64,000 nucleotides of DNA from Mesorhizobium muleiense (GTDB taxonomy: Bacteria > Pseudomonadota > Alphaproteobacteria > Rhizobiales > Rhizobiaceae), in assembly GCF_900099905.1 (NCBI RefSeq), contig NZ_FNEE01000008.1, positions 91,500-155,499 on the forward strand, read 5' to 3'. Numbering within the stretch: position 1 is the first letter of the stretch; the number at the start of each line of letters is the position of its first letter. Positions 44,488 to 54,186 of this stretch are shown here, piece after piece. Made by a program: the position numbers and the translations under genes. A model generated the notes under the pieces. The model was not told the origin of the DNA. It searched no databases and worked only from the letters and a program-made list of their open reading frames with translations.

Positions 44488-46382
44488 TCAGCCGGCGCAC
44501 CGTCCTTGGACTTATGGCTTCGGCATTTCTGCCGGGCACGTCGCGCGCCGGCGATCTGGAGCCGGAATTTCTTCAGCCGCAGCTGAAGGCCAAGGCGCTG
44601 CCGGCACTCGCCGAACGCTTGCCCAAGAGCCCGCGCGCGTTGAACCTCGCCGCGATGGGCCGGCAGCCCGGCCAGTATGGCGGCACGCTGCGCACGATCA
44701 TCGGCAGCCAAAAAGATATCCGGATGATGACGATCTACGGGTATGCTCGCCTGGTCGGCTATGACGAAAAGCTCAACTTGCAAGCCGACATTCTCGAAAG
44801 TTTCGACGTAGCGGATGATCGCGTCTTCACTTTCAAGATTCGGGAAGGCCATAAATGGTCTGACGGTAGCCTGCTGACGCCGGAGGATTTTCGCTATTGC
44901 TGGGAAGATGTCTGGCTGAACGATGAGCTTTCGCAAGGCGGGCTTGCCCCTGCCCTGCTGGCGAACGCCAAGCCGCCACGCTTCGAGATCGTCGATCCGT
45001 CGACGGTCCGCTATAGTTGGGATGCGCCCAATCCCGACTTCCTGCCCAAGCTTGCTGCTGCTTCGCCGCTACCGCTGGTTCTGCCGGCCACCTATCTCAA
45101 GCAGTTCCACAAGAAATACCAGGATCCATTTCGGCTCGCCGGCCTGATGAAGGAGAACCGGGCCAAGAAATGGACGCTCCTGCATATCCGCATGTCGCGG
45201 CAGTATCGCCCGGAGAACCCGGAACTGCCGACGCTCGATCCATGGCGGAACCGGACCAAGCCCCCGGCCGAGCAATTCGTCTTCGAGCGCAACCCGTTCT
45301 TTCATCGAATAGACGAGAATGGCCGGCAAATGCCCTATGTTGACCGGATTGTCATGAATGTCAGCTCGCCGGCGATCATTTCCGCCAAGACCGGTGCGGG
45401 CGAGAGCGACCTGCAAAGCATAGGAATTGACTTCACCGACTACTCCTTCCTGAAGGATGCGGAGAAGCGCTACCCGGTGAAGATGCATCTCTGGAAACGC
45501 ACACAGGGTTCGCGGCTGGCGCTGCTGCCCAATCTGAATTGTGCCGACCAGGTGTGGCGTGGCCTTCTTCGTGACGTTCGCGTGCGCCGCGCCCTTTCGC
45601 TCGCTGTGGATAGGCGCGAGATCAATTTGGCCGTGTTCTACGGACTGGGACAGGAAAGTGCCGATACGGTCCTGCCGGAGAGCCCGCTCTACCGGCCGGA
45701 ATTCGCGAAAGCCTGGGTCGCCCATGATCCCGACCAGGCCAATGCCCTGCTCGACGAGGTCGGGCTTCAGACGCGTGACGATGAAGGCATGCGGATACTT
45801 CCCGATGGACGCCCTGCGCAGATCATAGTGGAAACGGCCGGCGAAAGCACGCTGGAAACCGACGCGCTCGAACTCATCACCGATCACTGGCGCAAGATCG
45901 GGATCGCCCTGTTCATCCGGACTTCGCAGCGCGATATCTTCCGCAGCCGCGCGCTTGGCGGCCAGATCATGATGTCGATGTGGTCGGGCATCGACAATGG
46001 CGTGCCGACCGCCGACATGAACCCGTACCAGTTGGCCCCAACTATGGACGACCAGCTGCAATGGCCGCTCTGGGGTGCTCACTACTTGTCTCATGGCAAG
46101 GTCGGTGAGGCGCCCGATCTTCCGCCTGTGGTCGAGCTGATGGCTTTGCTCAAGCGCTGGAACGCATCGACCGAAGCCACGGAGCGCGCCGAAATCTGGA
46201 ATTCAATGCTGTCGATCTACACCGATCAGGTGTTTTCGATCGGCACCGTGAACGGAACGCATCAGCCGGTTCTGGTGTCCTCGCGGCTGCGCAATCTGCC
46301 TGACAAGGCGCTCTACGGCTACGACCCGACCGCCTATTTCGGCGTCTACATGCCGGATACATTCTGGCTTGGAGAGTCCTGA
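44484..46382 (+). CDS. ABC importer periplasmic binding protein (family 5) with Tat signal
   Basis: 632 residues from a TTG that overlaps the ATPase stop. The first residues carry a twin-arginine signal, [17 protein letters not shown], so the folded protein is probably exported by Tat, unlike AgpA, which has a Sec signal. The mature part has the AgpA-like LPALAERLPKSPRALNLAAMG, the family 5 IREGHKWSDGSLLTPEDFR and a long C-terminal lobe. The resemblance to AgpA near the N-terminus suggests an oligosaccharide- or glycopeptide-type ligand rather than simple peptides (inference). It is encoded in a glycan cluster, which fits recovery of a glycan fragment. Confidence 0.86.
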   Translation: MISRRTVLGLMASAFLPGTSRAGDLEPEFLQPQLKAKALPALAERLPKSPRALNLAAMGRQPGQYGGTLRTIIGSQKDIRMMTIYGYARLVGYDEKLNLQADILESFDVADDRVFTFKIREGHKWSDGSLLTPEDFRYCWEDVWLNDELSQGGLAPALLANAKPPRFEIVDPSTVRYSWDAPNPDFLPKLAAASPLPLVLPATYLKQFHKKYQDPFRLAGLMKENRAKKWTLLHIRMSRQYRPENPELPTLDPWRNRTKPPAEQFVFERNPFFHRIDENGRQMPYVDRIVMNVSSPAIISAKTGAGESDLQSIGIDFTDYSFLKDAEKRYPVKMHLWKRTQGSRLALLPNLNCADQVWRGLLRDVRVRRALSLAVDRREINLAVFYGLGQESADTVLPESPLYRPEFAKAWVAHDPDQANALLDEVGLQTRDDEGMRILPDGRPAQIIVETAGESTLETDALELITDHWRKIGIALFIRTSQRDIFRSRALGGQIMMSMWSGIDNGVPTADMNPYQLAPTMDDQLQWPLWGAHYLSHGKVGEAPDLPPVVELMALLKRWNASTEATERAEIWNSMLSIYTDQVFSIGTVNGTHQPVLVSSRLRNLPDKALYGYDPTAYFGVYMPDTFWLGES

Positions 46383-46384
46383 GC

Positions 46385-47383
46385 GTGCTTCGATATTTTG
46401 TCTGGCGCATTGCCGTGATGGTTCCAACGCTGCTGGTCATATCGGCACTGGTATTCACGATCATCGAACTTCCCCCTGGCGACTATTTCGACAGCTATGT
46501 TGCCGAGCTTCGGGCTCAGGGCGAAGCGGTGGATTCCGATCGCATCGAGATGATGCGCAAGGACTATGGTTTCGACCAGCCACCGGTCATTCGCTACTTC
46601 TACTGGGTCGGCGGGATGCTGCGCGGCGATTTTGGCTATTCCTTCGAATATGAGCTGCCGGTCCGCGACGTCGTCGGGGACCGAATGTGGCTGACCGTGC
46701 TGGTTTCCTTCGTCACGATCATCTTTACCTGGCTCATCGCCTTTCCGATCGGCATGTACTCCGCCACGCATCAATACAGCTGGGGCGACTACGGCCTGAC
46801 TCTCTTCGGCCTTCTCGGCCTTGCCATTCCGAACTTCATGCTGGCGCTGATCCTGATGTATTTCGCCAACATCTGGTTCGGCACATCCATCGGCCATCTC
46901 ATGGACCAGCAATATCTCGGCGAGCCGATGAGCTGGGCCAAGGCGAAGTCGATCCTCGCCCATCTCTGGATTCCGGTCTTGATCATCGGCACCGGGGGCA
47001 CGGCAAGCATGATCCGGCGGCTGCGCGCCAATCTCCTCGACGAGCTACACAAGCAATATGTCGTGACCGCGCGCGCCAAGGGACTTCATCCGTTCAAGGC
47101 GCTGGTCAAATATCCGCTGCGCATGGCGCTCAATTTCTTCATTTCCGACATCGGCTCTATCCTGCCGGCCATCATCTCCGGCGCCGAAATCACGGCGATC
47201 GTGCTGTCTTTGGAAACGACCGGGCCGATGCTGATCAAGGCGCTGCAAAGCCAGGACATGTATCTGGCAGGGTCGTTCCTCATGTTCCTCGCTTTCCTGA
47301 CGGTCATCGGTGTCCTGATTTCCGACCTGGCGCTGGCGCTGCTTGATCCAAGAATTCGTTTGCAGGGCGGTAGCACCAAATGA
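46385..47383 (+). CDS. ABC importer permease (DppB/YejB class)
   Basis: 332 residues from a GTG, 2 bp after the binding-protein stop. Six spans; TM1 is IAVMVPTLLVISALVFTII at residues 7-25, followed by LPPGDYFDSYV as in AgpB. The EAA-type loop is ARAKGLHPFKALVKYPLRMA near residue 235. The stop overlaps the next permease start by 4 bp. Confidence 0.91.
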   Translation: MLRYFVWRIAVMVPTLLVISALVFTIIELPPGDYFDSYVAELRAQGEAVDSDRIEMMRKDYGFDQPPVIRYFYWVGGMLRGDFGYSFEYELPVRDVVGDRMWLTVLVSFVTIIFTWLIAFPIGMYSATHQYSWGDYGLTLFGLLGLAIPNFMLALILMYFANIWFGTSIGHLMDQQYLGEPMSWAKAKSILAHLWIPVLIIGTGGTASMIRRLRANLLDELHKQYVVTARAKGLHPFKALVKYPLRMALNFFISDIGSILPAIISGAEITAIVLSLETTGPMLIKALQSQDMYLAGSFLMFLAFLTVIGVLISDLALALLDPRIRLQGGSTK

Positions 47384-48561
47384 GCACGCATTCGCCGCTG
47401 CCCGCTCCGGGTGCTCCGCTGCAACACTACGTTTCCACCGCGCCCTTTGACCTGGAGTCGGTCGAGGCGATGACGCCGGAGCAGTCGAAGGTCTTTCAGG
47501 CGTCGCAGTTGCGGCTGATGTGGTGGAAATTCCGGGAGCACCGGCTTGCCGTTATTTCAGGCATATTCCTGGCAGCGCTTTATTTCGGAATACTGATCTG
47601 CGAGTTCCTGGCCCCCTACAATCTGCACACGCGCAACATGGACTACATCTATTCGCCGCCGCAGCGGGTGCACCTGTTCCACAACGGCCAGTTCGTCGGG
47701 CCGTTCGTTTATGGCCGCCAGATGACGCTGGATATGGACACGCTCAAGCGGAACTACATCGAGAATCAAGATGATGTTCAGCGGATCCGTTTCTTCTGCA
47801 AGGGCGACAGTTATCGGTTCTGGGGCCTGATCGAAGGTGACAGGCATTTTGTCTGCCCTGCCGAAAACGGCCAGCTCTTTCTGGCCGGCACTGACAGGCT
47901 GGGGCGCGACGTGCTCTCGCGCATCATCTATGGCGCACGCATTTCACTGACAATCGGCCTCGTCGGCATCAGTTTCAGCTTCCTGCTCGGCATCGTCATC
48001 GGCGGACTGGCCGGCTATCACGGCGGTATCTTCGACCTGATCGTTCAACGGATAATCGAAGTTCTGCAGTCAATCCCCAGCATTCCGCTATGGCTGGCTC
48101 TGGCGGCGATCATGCCGATAACCTGGAGTCCGATCCTGATCTATTTCGGCATCACCGTCATCCTCGGGCTACTCGACTGGACCGGATTGGCGCGGGCCGT
48201 GCGTTCCAAGCTTCTAGCCTTGCGCGAGGAGGATTACGTTCTGGCTGCGCAATTGATGGGCGCCAGAAGCAGCCGCATCATCGGGCGGCATCTCATTCCC
48301 GGCTTCATGTCGCATCTGATCGCGACGGCGACGATCTCCATACCCGGCATGATCCTGGGCGAGACGGCGCTGAGCTTCCTCGGGCTCGGCCTGAGGGCGC
48401 CGATAACCAGCTGGGGCATCCTGCTCACCGAGGCGCGCAGCGTCAGCGTCATCGCGTTCTATCCATGGCTGCTTTTGCCGATGCTCCCCGTCATTCTCGT
48501 CATCCTGGCGTTCAACTTCCTCGGCGACGGCCTGCGGGACGCCGCAGATCCCTACAAGTGA
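47380..48561 (+). CDS. ABC importer permease (DppC/YejE class)
   Basis: 393 residues. A cytosolic N-terminus of about 50 residues precedes TM1 (LAVISGIFLAALYFGILI). A periplasmic insert of about 100 residues contains YSPPQRVHLFHNG and ends FLAGTDRLGRDVLSRIIYG, matching the AgpC arrangement (YRFWGLIEGDRHF here, YRLFGLIPAQRHF in AgpC). The EAA loop is AAQLMGARSSRIIGRHLIPG near residue 290. It is the last gene of the importer operon. Confidence 0.91.
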   Translation: MSTHSPLPAPGAPLQHYVSTAPFDLESVEAMTPEQSKVFQASQLRLMWWKFREHRLAVISGIFLAALYFGILICEFLAPYNLHTRNMDYIYSPPQRVHLFHNGQFVGPFVYGRQMTLDMDTLKRNYIENQDDVQRIRFFCKGDSYRFWGLIEGDRHFVCPAENGQLFLAGTDRLGRDVLSRIIYGARISLTIGLVGISFSFLLGIVIGGLAGYHGGIFDLIVQRIIEVLQSIPSIPLWLALAAIMPITWSPILIYFGITVILGLLDWTGLARAVRSKLLALREEDYVLAAQLMGARSSRIIGRHLIPGFMSHLIATATISIPGMILGETALSFLGLGLRAPITSWGILLTEARSVSVIAFYPWLLLPMLPVILVILAFNFLGDGLRDAADPYK

Positions 48562-48770
48562 GATCGCTATTCCGCCGCGCGCCGGGCCACCCGCTCCACC
48601 CGGTATGATCCTGTCGGCAGCCTGTTCGGTTATTGCAGGGTTCATCGTTCGCCTCTATACGTGCCGGGACGCGATCGGCAGTTAACATGTCGCCCTCGGG
48701 TTTCACCCGTGAACCGCTCTGGTCGCGGGCATTGCTGATCTCTTGAGCTGGTTTCAGGACACACACGCAT

Positions 48771-49250
48771 ATGACTCGCCTTGAGAATTTCATCAGCAGG
48801 ATGACCGCACAGCGCGACATTCTCGATCAGGTTTGCCCCGAGGTGGCGAAGATGGAAGGGCCGGTGCTCGAACTCGGCCTCGGCAACGGCCGGACGTACC
48901 ACCATCTGCGCGAGCGCCTGCCCGGACGCCGGATCGTGGTGTTCGACCGTGAACTTAGCGCACACGCCAGCTCAATTCCCAACGCTGAAGACTTCGTGCT
49001 CGGCGAAATACGCGAGACGGCGAAGAGGTTCATTGGCATCGACGCGGCTCTCGTTCATGCTGACATCGGCACCGGCTATGACGATCGCGACGCAGTGACC
49101 TCTACCTGGCTTCCCGATCTGATCGCGCGCCTGCTTCGCGTCGGCGGCTTCGCGGTCAGCGGCACGCCCCTCGAGCACCCGCTGTTGCAACGCCTCCAGC
49201 CGCCGCCTTCGGTGCCCGCCGATCGTTATTTTGTCTGCAGGCACGTGTGA
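48771..49250 (+). CDS. Small class I SAM-dependent methyltransferase
   Basis: 159 residues. The SAM motif I is VLELGLGNGRTYHHLRERL near residue 32, followed by IVVFDREL with the acidic ribose-binding residue. A later acidic loop reads ALVHADIGTGYDD. It resembles the compact methyltransferases of about 160 residues (Methyltransf_17 type) found in rhizobia, though I could not check this. The substrate is unknown. It converges on the cyclase gene that follows, 37 bp away. Confidence 0.72.
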   Translation: MTRLENFISRMTAQRDILDQVCPEVAKMEGPVLELGLGNGRTYHHLRERLPGRRIVVFDRELSAHASSIPNAEDFVLGEIRETAKRFIGIDAALVHADIGTGYDDRDAVTSTWLPDLIARLLRVGGFAVSGTPLEHPLLQRLQPPPSVPADRYFVCRHV

Positions 49251-49287
49251 GGGGCCGAGACGACCCAAACATTTGGCGGCCAAATCT

Positions 49288-50703
49288 TCAGGGGATCATA
49301 TATACTGCTATCTCCCGCTCAATGCCGCGCAGCGAGACGTCGTGGGGCACGGGCGTCAGCGCGTTCCTGTGCAACAGATCGGCGGTGAGATTGTCGCCGA
49401 CCACGGCACGAGTGGCGAAGATCGCCTGTGCATTGGCAAGGTTCTGGACCCGCGAAGCAATGTTGACCGTCTGGCCGAAATAGTCCTGTCGCTCGTTCAT
49501 GGACACGGCGATGCAGGGGCCGGCATGGACTCCGATCTTGAGCAGCAGATCCTCGCGCCCGCTCTTGTCGTTGAGCTCACGCATGGCATCGCGCATCCTG
49601 AGGGCCGCAGCAATCGCACGATCAGGCGTCGCGAAGGTCGCCATCACCGCATCACCGATCGTCTTGACCACCGCGCCTGCCTCCGCCGCAACGATCTCGT
49701 GCAGAACCTGGAAATGCACGCGCACGAGATCGAAGGCCGAAAGATCGCCCACCCGCTCGTAAAGCTCGGTCGATCCGCGCAGGTCGGTGAACAGGAAGGT
49801 CAGGCTGGTGATTTTCAGGCGCTGGTCGATGTCGAGCGTATCCGTGCGATAGAGATCGCGGAACGTCTGGTTGGTGAGCAGGCGCTTGGCGGTCAGGAAG
49901 GGCCGGCGTTTACCCAGGAGACCATGCAATTCCTGGCCGGCGATGAAGACCGTCGGCAGCACGCGTGTGTCGGTCCTGTTCTCCAGCGAAATGCGCAACG
50001 GGCCGGGTTGCATCTCCAGCGTCTGGTTCTGGACATGGTCGCGGTCGAAGACCAAAGAGAGGCTTCGGCGCTCTTTTGTTGGTTCGCCCTTCACGTCGAT
50101 GAACTGTGCTGAATGGGTGACCGGCTCGAAGACGATGACGAACTCAGACGGAAGCTGGATGGGCAGAACCGCCTTTTCACCGGGGGCAAGCTCGATGTCT
50201 TCCAGCGAGAACGCTTCTATCTTTTTCGCGAAATCCTCTTCCGGCAGATCGACGCCGGACGCCCAGTAGATCTGGCGGAAATATTCCACCAACGGCAGTT
50301 CGTGTGGATTGTGGGCGGCAATCCTGCGCACGCGAGGACTGACGGTGAATGTCACCTCGACCATCTCGTCGAGGGTCGGCGAATAGCCCTCGGAGCACAG
50401 CGCGCAGGTGTATTCGTCCTTCTGCAGGGTTTTTAGCGTGGCGTTGGTGTCGAGCACGCCGCCACAGCCGGGGCATAGAACATTCCAGGAAATGTCGAAG
50501 ATGCCTACCCGTGCCGCATGGAGAAAGGCGCTTATGGCGCGTTCCTCGTCGAGGCCATACTTGCTGGCGAAGGCTAGCGCATTGATGCGGCAAAGTTCGC
50601 GGTCCTTGCCCTCCGCGATGGTTCGCCGGATCGCGTCGATTGCCTGCGGATCGACACCGGTCGATTGCCGCAGAAGCGAGAACAGATCCTGAGCTTCGTT
50701 CAT
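49288..50703 (-). CDS. Class III nucleotide cyclase with zinc-ribbon-containing DUF5939-like sensor
   Basis: 471 residues from the ATG at 50703; an ATG 54 bp upstream is less likely. The N-terminal half is a sensor-like region (DUF5939-like) containing CPGCGG and CALC, together a probable zinc ribbon near residues 75-105. The cyclase domain has FLFTDLRGSTELYE and VVKTIGDAVMATF, giving both metal Asp residues and the adenine-type Lys; the motif YFGQTVNIASRVQ has Gln where Asp or Thr is usual, with Asn and Arg retained. It is likely active, with ATP the more probable substrate because of the Lys. It is divergent from a membrane protein gene. Confidence 0.86.
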   Translation of the reverse strand: MNEAQDLFSLLRQSTGVDPQAIDAIRRTIAEGKDRELCRINALAFASKYGLDEERAISAFLHAARVGIFDISWNVLCPGCGGVLDTNATLKTLQKDEYTCALCSEGYSPTLDEMVEVTFTVSPRVRRIAAHNPHELPLVEYFRQIYWASGVDLPEEDFAKKIEAFSLEDIELAPGEKAVLPIQLPSEFVIVFEPVTHSAQFIDVKGEPTKERRSLSLVFDRDHVQNQTLEMQPGPLRISLENRTDTRVLPTVFIAGQELHGLLGKRRPFLTAKRLLTNQTFRDLYRTDTLDIDQRLKITSLTFLFTDLRGSTELYERVGDLSAFDLVRVHFQVLHEIVAAEAGAVVKTIGDAVMATFATPDRAIAAALRMRDAMRELNDKSGREDLLLKIGVHAGPCIAVSMNERQDYFGQTVNIASRVQNLANAQAIFATRAVVGDNLTADLLHRNALTPVPHDVSLRGIEREIAVYMIP

Positions 50704-50893
50704 CGTGCAGGCTCCGGAAAATGCGCCCCGGAGGCGTCTTTGGTCCCAGTGCTCCATCTTACTTCGAAACGCATCCTACGGCCAACCGAATAGATGGGCA
50801 TGGTGACAGTTCAATTTCCATTCGGCGGATTTTCACCGGCCGCAAGCGGCACTATGATGGTCCACAGAGCATTCATCTTTGGGACATTCTCCC

Positions 50894-51718
50894 ATGCCGA
50901 CACCCAACAACCCGCCATTTCCTGCGGCCCTGCGCCTTTTTTCCGTGGCGGTCATCATCGTCCTGATCGTCGGCGCCGGCCTGTTTTTCGCGCCTGTGCT
51001 GGTCAAGCCGCGCTGGCCTTGGGCCGTCACGCCGTTCAATGCCCGCTTCCTCGGCGGCTTCTACACCGCCGAAATGGTCGTGATGGCGGCGCTGCTGGTC
51101 TGGAATCGCTGGTCGCCCGGCAGGCTCGTGCTGGTCATGGCCTTCATCTTCACCGCCATCGTGTCGGTGGCTTCGTTCATCAATCTCGGCTATTTCAACT
51201 TCGAGCGCAAAGCGCCCTGGCTCTGGTTTTTGGTCTATCTCGCTTCGGTCGCGGTATCCGGACTATTCCTGTGGCGGGCCAAGGCCCGTCCTTCTGCAAA
51301 AGGCGTGATCTTAAACCCTATATGGCGCGGCTACATGCCGGTGGAATCGGCGGTCCTTGGGCTCTATGGCGTCGGCCTGTTGCTGTTTCCGCTGACATTC
51401 GGCAGCATCTGGCCATGGCCGATCGATGCCTTCCACGCTCAGGTCTACAGCGCCATCTTCCTGGCCGGTGCGGGCGGTATATATCTCGTCTGGAGAAGCG
51501 CGCCGCGCGAGGAACTGCTGGTGCTCGGCCTGGCGCAGTTTCTCACTGGCCTGCTTGCCATCCTTGGCCTCGTCATCACCGACGCTGCGGTGCACCGGAT
51601 CGACTGGACGGCGACCGGGACATTGTGCTGGCTCGCCCTTTTCGGCTGGATCGGCATCAGCGGCGTCTTCAAACTTTACGCCGCCTCTCGGTATTTTAGC
51701 TCGCAATCGGCATCATAG
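50894..51718 (+). CDS. Multispanning integral membrane protein of unknown function
   Basis: 274 residues from the ATG at 50894. About eight hydrophobic spans are visible, the first LFSVAVIIVLIVGAGLFF near residue 15 and the last LCWLALFGWIGISGVFKLY near residue 255. No transporter or enzyme motif is seen. The divergent cyclase gene, 190 bp away, may share its control region. The family is not recognised. Confidence 0.72.
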   Translation: MPTPNNPPFPAALRLFSVAVIIVLIVGAGLFFAPVLVKPRWPWAVTPFNARFLGGFYTAEMVVMAALLVWNRWSPGRLVLVMAFIFTAIVSVASFINLGYFNFERKAPWLWFLVYLASVAVSGLFLWRAKARPSAKGVILNPIWRGYMPVESAVLGLYGVGLLLFPLTFGSIWPWPIDAFHAQVYSAIFLAGAGGIYLVWRSAPREELLVLGLAQFLTGLLAILGLVITDAAVHRIDWTATGTLCWLALFGWIGISGVFKLYAASRYFSSQSAS

Positions 51719-51792
51719 CTTGCAGTGACGGCTGGATTTTCAGGTGACGTCCGGTGCATCGTGGCGGGCCGATTGCCTTCGCCGGGAAAGCC

Positions 51793-52317
51793 ATGACCAG
51801 CATGACCTCGCCATCCCCAAAGAAAATCCAGCCGCAGCTCCGGTCCGTCCGGCTGAGCGATGCGGAGGCGCTTTGCGCTATCTTCAACATGCCGGGCTTC
51901 CGCTGGGGCACGCTCAGGATGCCCTTCGAGATGGTGGAGCAGGTGGAGCGGCGCATCGCCAAGTCCGGCCAGGAAACCACCTGGATCGTAGCCGAGTTGG
52001 ACGGCAAGGTCGTCGGCCATGGCAGCCTGGTCGTGCAGGGTTCGCCGCGCCGTTCGCATATCGGCGAGATCAATATCGGGCTTGACGATGCCTTTGTCGG
52101 CAAGGGTATCGGCTCTGCCATACTCGGCGCGCTGCTTGACGTGGCCGACAACTGGCGCGCGCTGAAGCGGGTCGAATTGACCGTCTATGCCGACAACGAA
52201 CCGGCCATCCGTCTCTACACAAGACACGGCTTCAAGGTCGAAGGCCGGCATGTGAAGGCCGGTTTTACCGACGGCCAGTACCATGACCTCCTGAGCATGG
52301 CCCGGCTGCGGTTCTGA
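51793..52317 (+). CDS. GNAT-family N-acetyltransferase
   Basis: 174 residues from the ATG at 51793; a start at 51754 is also open. The acetyl-CoA loop is DDAFVGKGIGSAILGAL (R/Q-x-x-G-x-G/A form) near residue 105, followed by VELTVYADNEPAIRLYTRHGF, the usual motif B, in two parts. Such enzymes acetylate amines on small molecules or proteins. No partner is indicated by the neighbours, although a glycan amino-sugar or antibiotic would fit. Confidence 0.85.
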   Translation: MTSMTSPSPKKIQPQLRSVRLSDAEALCAIFNMPGFRWGTLRMPFEMVEQVERRIAKSGQETTWIVAELDGKVVGHGSLVVQGSPRRSHIGEINIGLDDAFVGKGIGSAILGALLDVADNWRALKRVELTVYADNEPAIRLYTRHGFKVEGRHVKAGFTDGQYHDLLSMARLRF

Positions 52318-52513
52318 GATCCGCTGTTTGGCTGTTTAGCCGATCCAACAATTCGTGCCCGTCCGCGAACAGGCGATTGCTTATGGAGAACTCCGTTGGA
52401 TATGGTCATTTTCCCCTCACACCATTTTGATCAAAGTTGACAGTCTGGGCCGGTCGGATCCAGCAAGTCTGGTCTCCCTTGGCGTTTGCACCGCAAGCGG
52501 CTAGACGGGACCA

Positions 52514-53878
52514 ATGACCGCCATCTTTGACCCCTCCCCTACGCCTCCGGCGGATATTCTGGCAGTGCTGTCGCTGCTCTGCCCGGAAGTCGTGCGCGAC
52601 ATCGAGCAGAACTGGAATGCGCCGGTTTCCGATTACGCCCGCCATCTGTGGCGGCCGGTGGCAAGGCCTGCATCGGGCCCGGCGATCGCTGCCCGCTCGA
52701 TCCTGCGCGAAGTCCTGCATCAGCGCCTTGGTGTGATCATGCAGCCTGAAGAGATCGGCAAGGTCCTCGACGAGTTCGAGTCCAGACCGGTGATTCAGTC
52801 CGGCCTGCACTGCCTGCTTCTGATGGACCGGATCACCTTCGATGCCCTCCTGCTTGCCTGGCTCGGCGCGGTCGAAAACGGGCTGTCGGCCTTCTTCAGC
52901 TTCATGGGAACGACGATGACCATGGAGACAATTGGCCGGGAGGGGCCGGGATGGCTCGATGTCGGTGACGACAAGGTCAACCTGTTTGGCATGGGGCGCC
53001 ACAAACTGTGCCGCAAAAGCGCCTGCGTGGCCGGTCCCGTCACCCTCAACAAGCGCGCGCTCGAAGCGGTGGGCGACGAAACGGATGCCAGCCGCTGGCT
53101 GGGCACACTGCTTGCCAGCCAGGACAAGGTGTTTGGAACCGCCGCCGATGCGCTGACAGCCCTCAACGAGGATCTGGTCGCCGATTGGGATCGTTCCGGC
53201 ATGGCCCAGCCGGTTTTCATCGATGATCGGCTCGCCGCGGCTGCCATGGCGCGGCATCTGGAATATGACGGCAGCCTTCTTTCCAGGCTGCTCCTTGAGC
53301 CCGCAAGGCGCCAGCGTCTCGAACGTGCCTTGCAAGCAGCCGCATCGAGCCCATTTGGCAGGTTCCTGCCCAATGCCACGGCCTATTTCTGGGGTATCCG
53401 CGAGGAGCGCGTGCGCAAGCTCGTCCTCGAGAACGGGCACCTGATCGAGCCTGGCAGGCCGCATGGTCTTTCCATCCCGTTCGAGCGGCCGCATCTCAGG
53501 CAGGCGCTGCTGGACGGCGTGCTGCTGCCGAACTTGTTCCTGATGTTCCTCGTCCTGGCCATATTGCCGCGCGTGCGGGTTGTGGGCGGCCTGAGACAGA
53601 TTGGTTATGTAGCGCTTTTCCACTCGATCCTGCTGGCTGCGCTAGATGAAAACGCGCCGGAAGAGCGCGATCTGGCTGCGGAGCTGCAGGTTCGGGAAAA
53701 TGCCTGGGGCATGCGGGTCATCGATGAAAAGATCTCGGTCCGCGAGCAGCTTGCCGGTCTGCCGGAAGGGGCGCTCTTCCCGGACCTGCTCCGGCAATAC
53801 CGTTTGCGGACGTTTGCCGAGGCGACCGACGACCTGAAGCTGGTTCGCGAAAACGCCCGATGGCGCAAGATCGGCTAG
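52514..53878 (+). CDS. Protein of unknown function, 454 residues
   Basis: I do not recognise the family. Codon use is like that of the neighbours, and the frame is long. One strongly hydrophobic stretch, LLPNLFLMFLVLAILPRVRVVGG (in two parts) near residues 338-360, could be a membrane anchor or a buried helix. Other notable parts are DKVNLFGMGRHKLCRKSACVAG, with two Cys near residue 170, and the charged C-terminus KLVRENARWRKIG. The gene precedes the cyclase-AAA-TPR gene by about 300 bp on the same strand. No enzyme motif can be assigned. Confidence 0.7.
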   Translation: MTAIFDPSPTPPADILAVLSLLCPEVVRDIEQNWNAPVSDYARHLWRPVARPASGPAIAARSILREVLHQRLGVIMQPEEIGKVLDEFESRPVIQSGLHCLLLMDRITFDALLLAWLGAVENGLSAFFSFMGTTMTMETIGREGPGWLDVGDDKVNLFGMGRHKLCRKSACVAGPVTLNKRALEAVGDETDASRWLGTLLASQDKVFGTAADALTALNEDLVADWDRSGMAQPVFIDDRLAAAAMARHLEYDGSLLSRLLLEPARRQRLERALQAAASSPFGRFLPNATAYFWGIREERVRKLVLENGHLIEPGRPHGLSIPFERPHLRQALLDGVLLPNLFLMFLVLAILPRVRVVGGLRQIGYVALFHSILLAALDENAPEERDLAAELQVRENAWGMRVIDEKISVREQLAGLPEGALFPDLLRQYRLRTFAEATDDLKLVRENARWRKIG

Positions 53879-54186
53879 GCAGAGATCAAGGTGAACTGAG
53901 CCTACTTCAGGTTGATTTTCTGGTGCGCAACCGCAAGCGACGGCGATCTATCGGTGAGCCTCTGGCGTCTGATCCGGCCGCTTCCTTGACGCTGATGCAT
54001 TTCGGGATTTCGACGACGGTTTCCGCCTCGATCGGCAGCGCTATGCCACCGGACCCACACGGATCGCTCGATGCCCATTTGCGCTGCCGCTTGCTGGTCG
54101 ACGGCTATCGGTTCATTCTTGTGAACCTTGGCCGTGAAGTGCGTAGCGAGATCACGCCGTCACGGCCCCTAGTGAGGTCTTGTTCG
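53879..54186. other. 308-bp gap ahead of the zinc-ribbon cyclase gene
   Basis: The frame of the downstream gene stays open through this gap, but only the part after 54187 shows domains. The upstream residues look random apart from LLVDGYRFILVNLGREV. I see no other gene. It probably holds the promoter. Confidence 0.45.

Noticed and set aside
53860..54186. N-terminal extension of the zinc-ribbon cyclase back to 53860
   Set aside because: The extension overlaps the upstream gene and the extra 109 residues look non-coding; the zinc ribbons start right after the ATG at 54187.
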